NCBI RefSeq assembly: GCF_010389155.1
Contig: NC_057763.1
Location: 9,548,649-9,612,648 of the forward strand
Source: Erigeron canadensis
Taxonomy: Eukaryota > Streptophyta > Magnoliopsida > Asterales > Asteraceae
DNA length: 64,000 nt
Reading direction: 5' to 3'
Positions 22,110 to 33,029 of this stretch are shown here, one piece after another; positions within the stretch are counted from its first letter, which is position 1, and every line of letters begins with the position of its first letter. The notes below the pieces were generated by a model, which saw only the letters and a program-made list of their open reading frames with translations, searched no databases and was not told where the DNA came from. Position numbers and translations under genes: made by a program.

Positions 22110-24837
22110 ACTTAAAAAACCAAATGAAGATTTGCTTACCCGCGTATAATGTACCTATAGATTGGCCAATGTATAAATCTCAAATATGTGTTGTCTAGCT
22201 TGTTATTTGTGATGCCAAATGGAAGATATATATGTATTTATAGGTGGTTTTTGGTGGGTTGGTGAAATATTAAGCAAGAGTAAGTGGTGGACACATGGAT
22301 TTGGGATTAACATGCTTTTAGTTAAATGATGGTGAAGGACATAGTTTCGACCCCACTCTTGATGAATTTTGATCGAGGTCCATTTTCGTTATAATTAAAT
22401 CGTCAAAACCACCACCCCGCACTAATTCGATAAAGATAAGTTTCATATTGACTTTGGTGATATATACTCGCACTGATTTGCAATTTTTTAATTTGTGGTT
22501 TTTAGCTACAAAAACAAAGTGAAATTGAAGTGTGAGGGAAGCAAAGACTCGTGGCTAGGAAATGATGTGGCATGAAAGTGGAGATCTCATCAATTTCTTC
22601 ATTGTTGCCCACCCCACAATCTTCAACTTATCAAAAGATATAGAACACTTCGTTTATTTACTTATTCATTAATTTATATCAATAATGTTTTAAAGATTGG
22701 CTAATACCAATTGAATTGATACCTAGTTGATCGGTCGGTTTAATCATATGCAATTTTTTAGTATAAAATTACCATTATAATTCTTTATTTATTAGTATAA
22801 ACACTTAAACTGACCAATGTTCTGCATTTTCATAGTTAATTAATAATAACTCATGTCCCTTGCTTTTAATATTTCTATTGTTAATTATATTTAATATATA
22901 TCATAATTGCTCACTTGTTTGTGAAGTATAAACTTACTATATATTTTCGTTGAATTGTAACATTTTTATTTTTTTTTGGTTTTTCATTAAATTTTAAATG
23001 TCAGCAACATTTGTATGTAAATGCAAGTTGACTAGTCAACCCAATTTAATCGGTGAGTTTAACTAATGCCGGACACCAAGCTTGTTCAAATAAGATATAT
23101 AGCCGGTTTTTAAAATATATATTGTCACTACTATTTGAATTCAAAAAAGTGATGTATCACATCTCTATAGGTCGTTTGTGCAACTAGTAAACCATTTTGC
23201 CCGATTGCATCAATTTTGGCTTGAGTCATGTGTATGTTTTCTACGCATGGCTTGTCCTTTTACAGATGAAGCCGTCTTCAAATTATAGTTGTTATATTAC
23301 GTGTCAATACATCATCACATTTTGTTTTCTATAGTGTTTCTAGGAAAAAATGATTCCTACACGAGACTAAGCAAGAAAGTGGATTACAATTTGGGTATAG
23401 TTGCTTTTGTTCTACTGATCGATATATTATAATTTTCTGAATATCAATAAAATCTTTATAGATTTATATATTGACGTCTTCTAATAATTTAATTTTTTAC
23501 ACCTATTTAATTTACAAATAAACAAGACTTGGATCAAGTTGTGAACATTTATTGTATTTGAGATGGAGGCTAAGTTATCTGAAAAGTGATGTGTTTGAGA
23601 TGAAGGTTTTATGTGAAAAGTGTTTGTAAAATGTATATAGTTATTGTGGTTTTGTGATAAATGGGGGTTTAAATAAGAAAAAAAAGGGGTTTCTTTTTGT
23701 CCGTTGTAAGTGGGGATCACTTTCTAGCCGTTGAACGGTCGATTTCTCTCAACCCTCCCCTACCTGCGCATGGCTTGAACCAGGCCAAACCCAGCACTCT
23801 TACAGCCTATATGATCGGCAACGGTGTTTTTGGCTTGGTTGACCCAACCTTCTGTCAGCCTGTGCTCCACTCCGTGAGTCCTTACACCTTTCAAAAGCAT
23901 TTACGTCTTATCATTTAAGACGTAAATGCTTTAACCTTCTGTCAACCCTCCCTTTTTTACTTTTAAGTAAAACCGGAAGCAACTTTCACTCTATATTTCC
24001 AAGTAAGATCAGTAAAAGTATTTACGTCTTATAACTTTACAATACATCGTATAGTCGGTTAAAGATATATTGAAAGTTACTTTATTTTTACTTTACGTTG
24101 TAACTATTCGATGAAAGGCATTATTAAAATTTATACATTTGTACATATCAAAAGTTATAATTTGGTTTAAGAAACACCACCTTAATTTCTAGCTGGTTGC
24201 ACCATCAATATAACTTTACAATTCATGAATCCAATTAAGATGAAGCAGTTTTGATAGTATCCGAATTGGTGATGCTCGTTTTTTTTCTTATTAGAAAGTT
24301 TACTCACTTTACCAAAGGACCTAAATTCCCATTTAGAAGCGAAAGTACTTCAACTTTTTACAACAGTTTGACAAGTATGTAACGATTGTTTTTATATACC
24401 ATAATTTTTTAAAAGTATATTGACATTTTAAAGTCACACAATTCTCTAATACTCATATTAAAAATATGAAAAGAAAACCTCCAAAACAATTACAGTAAAT
24501 ATGATAATCCTCTACCATCGCTTAAAACAATATCACACGTACTATTTTGCCGAAAATTCAAGTCAACTAAACGTTGGCTTTAATCAAAAGTTTATGAATT
24601 GATCAACAGTAGTATTAAATAATCGAAAAGAATAATCATAAATGCAACACAAATAAACACATCATTACAACTGCATGACGATAAATCATAATCATATATA
24701 ATACATAAACATAACCAAACACTTTTCATTGAAAACTAAGAATGACATAATTTACGAAGTACTATAGTTATGCCTTCAACATGCATGCAATGCATAACTT
24801 ATTCATAGATATTTAAGTAAGAAAATTGCAGAATTGC
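22110..24837. other. Intergenic between Gly-rich genes; contains a perfect hairpin
   Basis: The proximal part is the promoter of gene 1. The rest is AT-rich with no gene. A GC-richer patch lies at about 23697-23880. A perfect 17-bp inverted repeat with a 5-nt loop follows at 23894-23932. Confidence 0.6.
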
Positions 24838-25326
24838 TTATTTACGATCTCCACCGTCACCACCTCCGCCTCCATGTCCAGATCCATATCCACTACCTTC
24901 ACCCGAACCTTCACCAGAGCCGTTTCCACGTCCACCACCTCCTCCTCCACCACCGCCGCCGCCACCACCTCCACCACCCCCGCCTCCTTTGCCTCGACTT
25001 CCTGAACTAGATCCAGCATGAGATCCAGCTGACGAACCAGCTTCTGATCCTGCTCCACCTCCTCCTCCTCCAGAGCTCGAGCTAGAACTCGAACTGGAAG
25101 AGCTAGAGGAGGAACTGGATCCACTAGAGCCAGCTCCCGCACCGGACCCTGAACCACTTCCACCGAGTCCAATCCCAATTCCCGTACCTATACCTATACC
25201 AACCCCACCCAAATCCAAACCCAAGTCCTTTCTTGCTACTCGACTTTCGGATATGATGACCAAAGTTGAAAGTGTAACCAAAATAGCTAGAGAGAGTGCT
25301 TTAGTTTTCACCATATTTGAAGACAA
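24838..25326 (-). CDS. Secreted Gly/Ser-rich protein 2
   Basis: The protein has 162 aa. Its start at 25326 (MSSNMVKTKALSL) has a second possible ATG four codons on. A signal peptide (LSLAILVTLSTLVII) precedes RVARKDLGLDLGG, then G-I/V and G-S repeats, a Ser run, a run of about 22 Gly and a GEGSGEGSGYGSGHGGGG tail. The longer Gly tail distinguishes it from gene 1. A TATA box (CTATAAATAG in sense, 25402-25411) lies about 80 bp upstream. A further upstream segment around GTAGTGGTGGACAC (about 25455) is the homologue of the site where element C inserted in the orphan paralogue. Likely extracellular. Confidence 0.85.
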   Translation of the reverse strand: MSSNMVKTKALSLAILVTLSTLVIISESRVARKDLGLDLGGVGIGIGTGIGIGLGGSGSGSGAGAGSSGSSSSSSSSSSSSSSSSGGGGGGAGSEAGSSAGSHAGSSSGSRGKGGGGGGGGGGGGGGGGGGGRGNGSGEGSGEGSGYGSGHGGGGGDGGDRK

Positions 25327-25980
25327 ACGAAATCCTTAACTGGCAAGACAATTAGGTTAGCTATAGCTTATTGCTTGTTTATTTATCCGAGAGACGTTGG
25401 TCTATTTATAGGACGTTGTAGGGGTTGGGTTAATAACTAATTAAACATAACATAGTGTAGTGGTGGACACGCATGGATTCATGATTAACATTATTGTATT
25501 ATTGGTATTTCGGTGTGTTGAAACGTGGTGAATGAAAATTTTAATATATCATCTTAATTTGTCCCCACCATTGTCGAATTAAGCATTCTGCCATAAACAC
25601 ATCCCAATTCGATATAACACTTATACACCTATTTTACAGAAAGTATACACTTATACTTCCCGTGCGGTACTTTCACTTTTATGGTTAAAAGTGAGTATAT
25701 TTACGTATACTATAAAAATACCCGCGCAATACGGCGATGTGTGGCAGCGTGGCGGAGGTGGCAGTTGTAAATTGTAGTGAAAACGGTGGCGAGTAAGATA
25801 GATAACGGATGTAAAATAAGTAATTTGATTTAAAGAGTTAATTAAGGTAATTTGGTAGCTAAAAGATGTATGTCATAAATGTTTTAAGAGATTAAGAGAT
25901 TCCAAAAATAGAATACCTAAGGGATTATTGATAAGTATATTGTCATATCATAAATAGTGTTTATATCGACCAATGTGTAT
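25327..25980. other. Upstream region of Gly-rich gene 2 and unassigned sequence
   Basis: Holds the gene 2 promoter (to about 25500). A GC-rich patch (about 25710-25760, CCCGCGCAATACGGCG) follows, resembling the one near 970-1075. No gene is seen. Confidence 0.55.
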
Positions 25981-25982
25981 TA

Positions 25983-27176
25983 TCTTGAGTCAAGGATTCG
26001 CTGACCAGACTTGGTCGCTGACATGTGTCGGCAGTAGCGAGTCCACTGACTTTTCTTCAGCGGATGGTTTCTCTCTAAATTGTAAGTCAATGCGGGAAGA
26101 ATTCAAATAAGAAGAAGACAATAGTCACATGCTAATTTCTTCCAACTGTATTTTACTTTGTAAGGTAAAATATGTAGGTGGACCAAAGGAAGGGTTTTTT
26201 ATCTCATACTCGATTTGGTAAAGAAGACAAAGACTCCTGGATTCAAGTACTAATATCCAATTAGATCTCGACAACCACCATCAATCACTATCAAGACAAG
26301 GTTGTGTTACCCTAACTCCTCCCCAATATTAGGCAACACAACCGCAACACAATGCTTTGTGTTTTATCACCACAAGTGTGCTTTCTTATTCTTTCTTTCT
26401 TGTAATTGTATAAGTTTTAGTGGGTCAAAACTTAACAATTTGTATGTTCTTTTTTTCTTGTAAGTCAAGTTCTAATATCGACCCTGTATTCACTATTTAA
26501 TCAATGATACATATGATTAAACTTGCATAAACTCTTGTAATAGAACTTCGCATTTGTTATTGTTCTTTATTTTTTGTTCTTTACTTTTTTTTATCTAAAT
26601 TAATTAATATAAGTATTGTAAATCATGGACTGTCAAGTGGTATCAGAGACATTTTTCTAATCTATGGAAACAAGATCTGTTTGCATACTTGTATTCATCT
26701 GAATATATGTATTTTTCTTTTCTTCTTTCTTCCTTTAAAAAACTTTTCTTAAAACAAAGATATGTCTAACGTTCCTACTTTTGTAAACAAACGTGACTTT
26801 GGTTTTGTGTCAATTCCTCCAAGATTTGAGTCTGATGACTTTGGATCTTGTAAGAAAAGGATATTATTAAACATAGTGGGAGTAGAACCATATCTTATGA
26901 CCATATTGACCCAAGGTCCATATGTGTACCCACCTTGGTTCGTAGAACACCAAGAGCTACTGCTGATGATCTTGAGATAGTGATAATATGATTGTCACCA
27001 CTCTTTCTACTGACATCATGAAGCTGATCATTAAATATCTCACCTCTAACCAGGTATGGGATAGATTGTGTAGCATGTATGAAGGTTCTGCTATACTATT
27101 GCTACCAAAAGAATTGACCTCAAATGTGCTTATGAAAATTCCTCCAAGTATAGGATAGATTGTGTAGCATGTATAA
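25983..27176 (+). mobile_element. Element E: truncated Sirevirus-like element (5' LTR, PBS, gag start)
   Basis: The LTR runs from about 25983 to 26635 (TTGAGTCAAGGATTCGCTGAC...TGTCA) and resembles the LTRs of B and C. A PBS variant TGGTATCAGAGAC starts at 26638. Gag begins at ATG 26762 (MSNVPTFVN) and is homologous to the gags of B and C through GVEPYLMTIL. The frame is lost after about 26975 and homology fades by about 27170. No pol or 3' LTR is present. The LTR keeps an inverted repeat (26300-26308 and 26335-26343) around a degenerate TATA. Confidence 0.8.
26762..26980 (+). pseudogene. Element E gag fragment
   Basis: About 60 residues align with the amino terminus of the B and C gags (NKRDFGFVSIPPRF, DFGSCKKRI, GVEPYLMTILTQGPYV). 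The frame then shifts and stops. Later homology (LIKYLTSNQVWDRL-like) is scattered over several frames to about 27170. Confidence 0.8.
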
Positions 27177-27179
27177 GTT

Positions 27180-28715
27180 TTAATCCTTACCTTTTGATGG
27201 AATCTTTCAAAAGGATTTGATTTCCTTACAAATCAACAATGCAAACTCTATTAATCTTTGATTATTCTACTTTGATATTGAATAGGTATTCCAAATCCGA
27301 AATCCCTAATCTTTGTTTATTGTTTGAGACTTTGTATAATCAACAATACAAACTCTACTAAATCTTTGAAAACCCTAACTCTTATTGATTGTAATTTTAT
27401 GATTTTTGTGATATTAAATTTTGATTTATGAGTTTGATAATAAGAAAAGCTATAGTAACATTAGGTTTATTCTTTAAGATAACTTCATATATGACGAATT
27501 TGACTGCCACGCAGGAGTATTTTGAAGATGATAACATCTAGATTAAGATGTTTTAGTCAAAGACAACATAAGTTGACTCATTTTGAAGCTATAAAGCTTA
27601 TGTGCAAATATTTAGTAATGGAAATTTGTTAATATTTTTTTCGCTGTTGTTTTGGCTGTTGTTAATTACCTATTTTGTCACTAAAATGTTTTTTTGTTAC
27701 AATTTCATAGCTGCTTTTGAGATAGTTTAAGTAATGTTTTGCTTACTAAATATGTAGTCCTTTTCAATGATCTTGTTTTGTTGTTAACTAAAGTGTTGTT
27801 TTGATGCAGATTTGGAGCTACTCGGGAGTCCTTTTCAATGATCTTGTTTTGTTGCTAACTAAAGTGTTGTTTTGTTGCAGATTTAAGGTTCCCAGGCTGC
27901 TGTTTTAAATTGTTTAGGTGATGTTCTGTTTACCTAAAACTGATGTTAATAGTTTGTGTTAACGAACTGTTTTTAGTCCCAGTTAACTAGCTGTTTGGGT
28001 GTGGTCAAGGACTATTTTGATGTTATTAAGAGGTTGCTTTTTGGTGTAGATTTGGGGTTGTTTTAGACAGCTATTTTCCTGTTGAACAGTCGATCTAAAA
28101 ATGTAGTTCGATAGACGTTTGACGTATGCGATAGTTCGTTTGTTTTTAAGGTAAATTTTTCCCCCACTCTATCAAATTCTTGGATCCGTCACTACTAGTT
28201 ATTCATCTTTTAAAACATATAGCTAAAAACTCATATTAATTTATTGCAATTGGATTTTAAAGCTTTAGTTCATGTGGTAATTAATTGTGATGTTAGTTGT
28301 AGACGGCTCTAATAAGAACTTACGGGTTTATGCAAGGCTAGAAAAAGAACTAAACGCAATAAATTCAATCCGTTTTAACAACCCGATCATAATGCATTAA
28401 TGCTATACAGGTCGAGTATAATTGATCTATAAACCTATATATGTAATATTTACAAATTCGGGTCCCCATGAAATCCGACGACTGTAGGCAGTTCTTTACT
28501 TTGTTGTTTAATGTCTAAGCCCGATAATGATAGTTATAATCATAGGTGAACAAGTATGTAAACGGATATATCTATTACATATTTATATAATATGTAAAGA
28601 AGTAAACTAAAATTTACAAAAATACTAACGATAAACATAGATGCTGTAACGTGAGTTAAAGAATTTTGTATTCAACGTCCAAAGTTGGTATAATTTATTT
28701 TGTTTTGCGAATATG
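27180..28715. other. Intergenic, AT-rich, with a short tandem duplication
   Basis: No gene is supported. Two 57-bp direct copies at 27757-27813 and 27828-27884 differ at two positions. Each ends in a GCAG-like splice-acceptor string. The rest is AT-rich. Confidence 0.55.
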
Positions 28716-28721
28716 AAATTG

Positions 28722-29530
28722 GGTTATTTAAGAACTCATAAATAAAAAATAATTCAAGAACTATTCTGGGTTAATTATTTTTTTTTTTCTTTTTTTCTCT
28801 CTTTAATTAAATAATAAAATTCATCCAAATCATTCAAAATGTTTTATCTCACAAACTGTAAATCATTAGACGAAACAAAAACATGGGTAGTCTTAAAATT
28901 TCGTCCTCTTTCATTAGAGATCCAATTCGATATAATTTTGACGATTTTTTAATTTTCTTTTTTTTCCCTCTTCTACTTGTGTATTTGTACATGTGTAGAA
29001 TCATTGTTTTCACATGTAAATTAGTAAATAAACATATGTACACAACAATGAAGGTTAAGGGCGGAGCCATGATGGCCAAGGGCGGAGCCCGTCAGTCCAT
29101 GGCGGAGCCATAGCGCCTAAGGGCGGAGCCCGTTAGGTAGATCACCCATCATCGGTCACCCCCTATGATCTATCATCCTCTATGACCTATCACCCCCACT
29201 AGCTTTGGTTTGTGAATATCCTTAAGGGCAAAGCCCGTTCCGAATCATAACTTTTGTTCAACCTACACATGTGTAAGTACAAAAAAAAAAAAAAAAAGTC
29301 ATCAAATTAAAGTATATCGAATTGGATCTGTAATGAAAGGGGACAAAATTTTAAGACCACTCATGCTTTTTGCTTCGTCTAACGATTTACGGTTTGTGAG
29401 ATAAAACATTTTGAATGATTTTGGTGAATTTTATTATTTAATTGAAGAGAGAGAAAGAGAGAAAACATGAGTGGTCCAGAATGGTTCTTGAATTTTTTTT
29501 TAATGAGTTATCAAAATAACTCACCCCTAT
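28722..29530. mobile_element. Foldback / MULE-like non-autonomous DNA element with long inverted repeats
   Basis: Two arms of roughly 280 bp (about 28722-29000 and 29255-29530) are inverted copies of each other. Matched landmarks are TTTTATCTCACAAAC near 28842 and its complement near 29395, and the CCAATTCGATATA box near 28922 and near 29318. The central spacer of about 250 bp is GC-rich and holds GGGCGGAGCC-type repeats. No transposase is encoded. A clean target duplication was not found, so the exact ends are uncertain. Confidence 0.75.
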
Positions 29531-30434
29531 ATAATTCTAACTGTTATGTAATTATCATAAGGCATGTGATTGAAAATAAAGCTATTCGTGTTATGGGTTT
29601 GCATCATGATCAAAGACATATACTTGAATGTCAAGTATAAGATCAAATTATGTTTATATTTTAATTTTTAATTATCTTTCATAATAATTTTTTTAATATG
29701 TCTCAACTAATAATGACAGTGATGAACCTATGACTATTGCACTACAACTTGCAATATATAACACTTGAAACCGTATATCTTTAAAATTATAAGTTTTTAT
29801 GATTTAAAATGTATGAAGATTTAATATTGATAATATCGCAAGTTTCGTGTGCAATGTTAAACACGGATCTAAAATATAGTTTTATTATATACGATAACAA
29901 GAGAATACATGATTTGAGTAAAAACGAGCAAACAGAAATTAGCTTGTATTTTATTAATTTAAAAAAATGCAATAGAATGTGAAAAGAAGCAATATATTGT
30001 GGCTGATGAGAAAAGCGCATATCGTGCGAGTGGAGGTTCACATAGTAGTGGCAAAAAATAACATCATTGATAAAAATTGTTGGCTTGCTTCTCAATCCAC
30101 AATTCAGGCACTTTATATCATAGTGGAACTATACAATTATTTACTTACGCTTCAAATAAATATTAGTTCCACCATGCAGATAATATTTTTAAATTTTGTT
30201 TAAACATGCGTTTAATTAGAAGTATTTTTATATGAAACTGGAAAACCTTAGTCGTGACAATTGTATCTTATCTTTGTTGAATGACAACTTCGTAATACAT
30301 ATATCCGCATTATCAATAATATGGAACTCTCAAACCAGAATAGTCAATTCTTTAACAAAATTTCTTTACATCTTTATTGATAAGCAATCTTAACAAAACG
30401 TACTACTTCAAATTAAAAGTGCCCAATAATATGC
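29531..30434. other. Intergenic, AT-rich
   Basis: No supported gene, repeat or RNA is seen. The short open frames here lack domain similarity that I recognise. Confidence 0.55.
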
Positions 30435-30496
30435 TTAACGAGGATCAACATCTCGACTAATTGGTAAACCCTTGGTTTCTCGAGATAGTTTTGTTA
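30435..30496 (-). other. Possible orphan 3'-terminal exon
   Basis: In sense, a good acceptor (TTTCCTTTCTTGTAG) is followed by 62 bp coding for TKLSRETKGLPISRDVDPR and a TAA. The composition looks coding, but I found no upstream exon and cannot name a family. It could be a relic or a chance match. Confidence 0.2.
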
Positions 30497-31118
30497 CTAC
30501 AAGAAAGGAAACACACATTAAATATCTTGACCTGAGATGAACCTCGAATTATGGCGTTATGTGCGATCTATATGTTGGGTTTGTTTTCTCGTTAGCCCCA
30601 TCAAAATGGCCTATATCCAAGAATCCCTTTAGCTTTTGTTGACTTTGGTGGCTAGTTGCTAAGGAATCATGTGATGCAAATGTACAACCACTATCACTTT
30701 GTCATAACAATATATTGATCAAATTAAATTCGTTTAGCCCGAATTTCACATACAGCAACTCAGAAAACCTTCAATCTCCAAAGATTAAATCGTTGAATCG
30801 TTCTAATTTTGGGACAGAAGCTTAACAGCATCAGCGCCAACATTAAGGACGGTTGAATTTGTCTCAACTGCTCTGAAACTCAAGTTATAGTTTATGGGGT
30901 AGAAAATCTGGTGATATTGTTCTTATTCTGTCTTTGTTTTACTTTCATACATCTTGATGTTTTACTTCAAGTTTATGATGATTGTTGTATGCCTCTAGTA
31001 TATCTAGGAAATGTCTGATTGTATTTATTTATTATTGGTGATATTAAATTTTAAACGGACTCATGGTCCGGTGGTTTTTACTACCACTTTCAAAGGTCCT
31101 TAGGGTCCGGTAATTGTA
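30497..31118. other. Intergenic
   Basis: No gene is supported. A short frame on the minus strand near 30790-30880 (VETNSTVLNVGADAVKLLS) looks protein-like but lacks splice or start context. Confidence 0.4.
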
Positions 31119-31120
31119 TA

Positions 31121-31375
31121 CTTCCTCTTTCCCACTAAAAGTGTCATATTTGAAATTTTCAAATCTAACATTTCTAACTTTGACCTTAAATAATTTTTTT
31201 CGTGTTAGATAACGTTTGATGAAAGTTATATAAATTGATTGTGGTTTAAAAGGTGTTTTCATTGTTATAACTTTCATCAAGTTTTATATAACACAAAAAA
31301 TATATTTACGGTCAAAGTTTATAAACAATGATTTTGAATATTCAAAATATAACATTTTTCATGGGACCGAGGGAG
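31121..31375. mobile_element. Stowaway-like MITE
   Basis: A 255-bp element with a TA target duplication (31119-31120 and 31376-31377). Its terminal inverted repeats start CTTCCTCTTTCCCA on one side and CTCCCTCGGTCCCA on the other. The repeats extend inward through AAAATGTTATATTTTGAA-like sequence. No coding capacity. Confidence 0.8.
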
Positions 31376-31377
31376 TA

Positions 31378-32221
31378 ATTTTCATCAACTATTATTTAAT
31401 ACACAAAAAGATATATAAGGTCAAAGTTGAAAAAAAAAAAAAAAGAAATTGATAATATAAAACAACACACATTTAAGACGAATGCGGCATGGGATGAACC
31501 TAGTACTCTCGAAATCCATTTTTAATCCGGCCCTTATATAAATGTGGGATATGTAAGACCCGAACCCAACTGGATTCTTTCAAGGTTAAAGGCTTCAACA
31601 ATTGGTCATCAACCAGATTAATGATTAAGGTATGTAAGTACACATTTTGTATTAATGGCAAATCTAAACTATTTGTGCTCACATGTAAAAATGTTTTTGT
31701 CTTAATAAACTTTCATAATATGTATTATGTATAAAATATTAGGTATATTAAAGTATTACAATGAAATTAATAAAACAATGCAAAATTTACGACTTGGTCA
31801 TTATGTGCCGATCAACTTAATTGTGACACGGCCAATTGCTATCTCACAATAGTATCGAGCTAGGCTCTTATTTACGACCTGATTTGGCGAAGGCTATATA
31901 TATTAAGCTATGAAATCTATCATTCGATCAACATTCATAATTCAATAACAACAATTATATCAAAACGTACTGCAACACTAAAAACACTAATATTACAAAT
32001 ATATAGGACAATAAAGAAATTAATGAAGTACCATTGCGTTTGCTATCCCAAACAAATAAATTCAAGCCTTAACGACTAAACTTTCAAGCCTTAACTAGAA
32101 AAAAGAATAGCTTGTTGGTTGTTTGTTACTCCAAAAGGCGTTGGTGTATTTATACTATTACGTTATAGCTAGGAGTTGCATGGTTAATAACGATCGACTA
32201 AACTTTCACACTATGTAGTGG
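31378..32221. other. Intergenic with orphan Gly-rich gene promoter
   Basis: From about 32034 upward the sequence mirrors the promoter of the Gly-rich genes in minus orientation: an ATG at 32034, a TATA box (TATAAATAC in sense, 32146-32154) and a stretch ending in GTAGTGGTGGAC. The frame after the ATG stops within five codons and no Gly-rich coding region follows, so this is a promoter relic. Confidence 0.6.
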
Positions 32222-32226
32222 TGGAC

Positions 32227-32905
32227 TGTTGGATCAGGGATTCGCTGAGGGACTCAGCGAGTGGCTCATTCAGCGAGCTGTCAGCAAGCTGTCAGCAAGC
32301 TCATACATCTGCAAGCATAATCTATCTTCAAAGTCTAAAGGATATGTTCAATGACTCACCGTCCAGTATTTGTTAGTCAAATATGAGCGGGAATTTGAAG
32401 ATTAGAAGAATGGTCCCAAGGACACGTGTTGAAAGATCAAGATGAAGACATGTGACCTTGTACTACTTCGGTGCAGTGAAGTTTCTCTTTCATACCGTTT
32501 TTGGAAACAAACAAGATGAAGGAAAGAGGCTTCTGCAGATCTGAATGATCCACCAATAGATAGTTGACAACCTTCATGTGTCAACATCTACTAGGGTAGT
32601 CATGTGATTCCTTATCTGCCTATAAAAGGAATCACTTGACCTAGCTACCAAAAAACTGGTTGGTGTGTTCCACAGTTTACCTTATTTTCTCTAAGTAATT
32701 TGTTAAGTTTTTGTGTGTTCAAAAACTTAACATATTTTTCTGTTTATTGTTTATTGTTGTTGTTATCAAAAAACCATTCATGTTTTCATCGTTTAGTTGA
32801 AATACATAAAACTAAACAAAGTTCTTTACATCTCATCTCTGTTATTGTTATTTCGTATTTACATTATAAGTTAGTCAATACAAGCAGTGCATTAGAGGAC
32901 CATCA
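32227..32905 (+). repeat. Element C 5' LTR
   Basis: 679 bp, TGTTGGATC...CCATCA. A TATA box (TATAAAAG, 32621-32628) overlaps a perfect 10-bp inverted repeat (GTGATTCCTT 32604-32613 and AAGGAATCAC 32626-32635). U3 begins with clustered CGCTGA/TCAGCGA motifs and an 11-bp GTCAGCAAGCT repeat, one unit more than in the 3' LTR. Confidence 0.95.
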
Positions 32906-32907
32906 AG

Positions 32908-32920
32908 TGGTATCAGAGCC
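32908..32920 (+). other. Element C primer-binding site
   Basis: TGGTATCAGAGCC, complementary to the 3' end of initiator methionine tRNA, two bases after the LTR. Confidence 0.92.
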
Positions 32921-33029
32921 ACCGTTCCTAAATTATTGGAACAAGATCTGTTTGCCTCTTGTGTTTACATTATTTTCTTTCTTTTCTTCACAATTAAATC
33001 TAAATTTTTTTCTTTTCTGTTTTTAAAAG

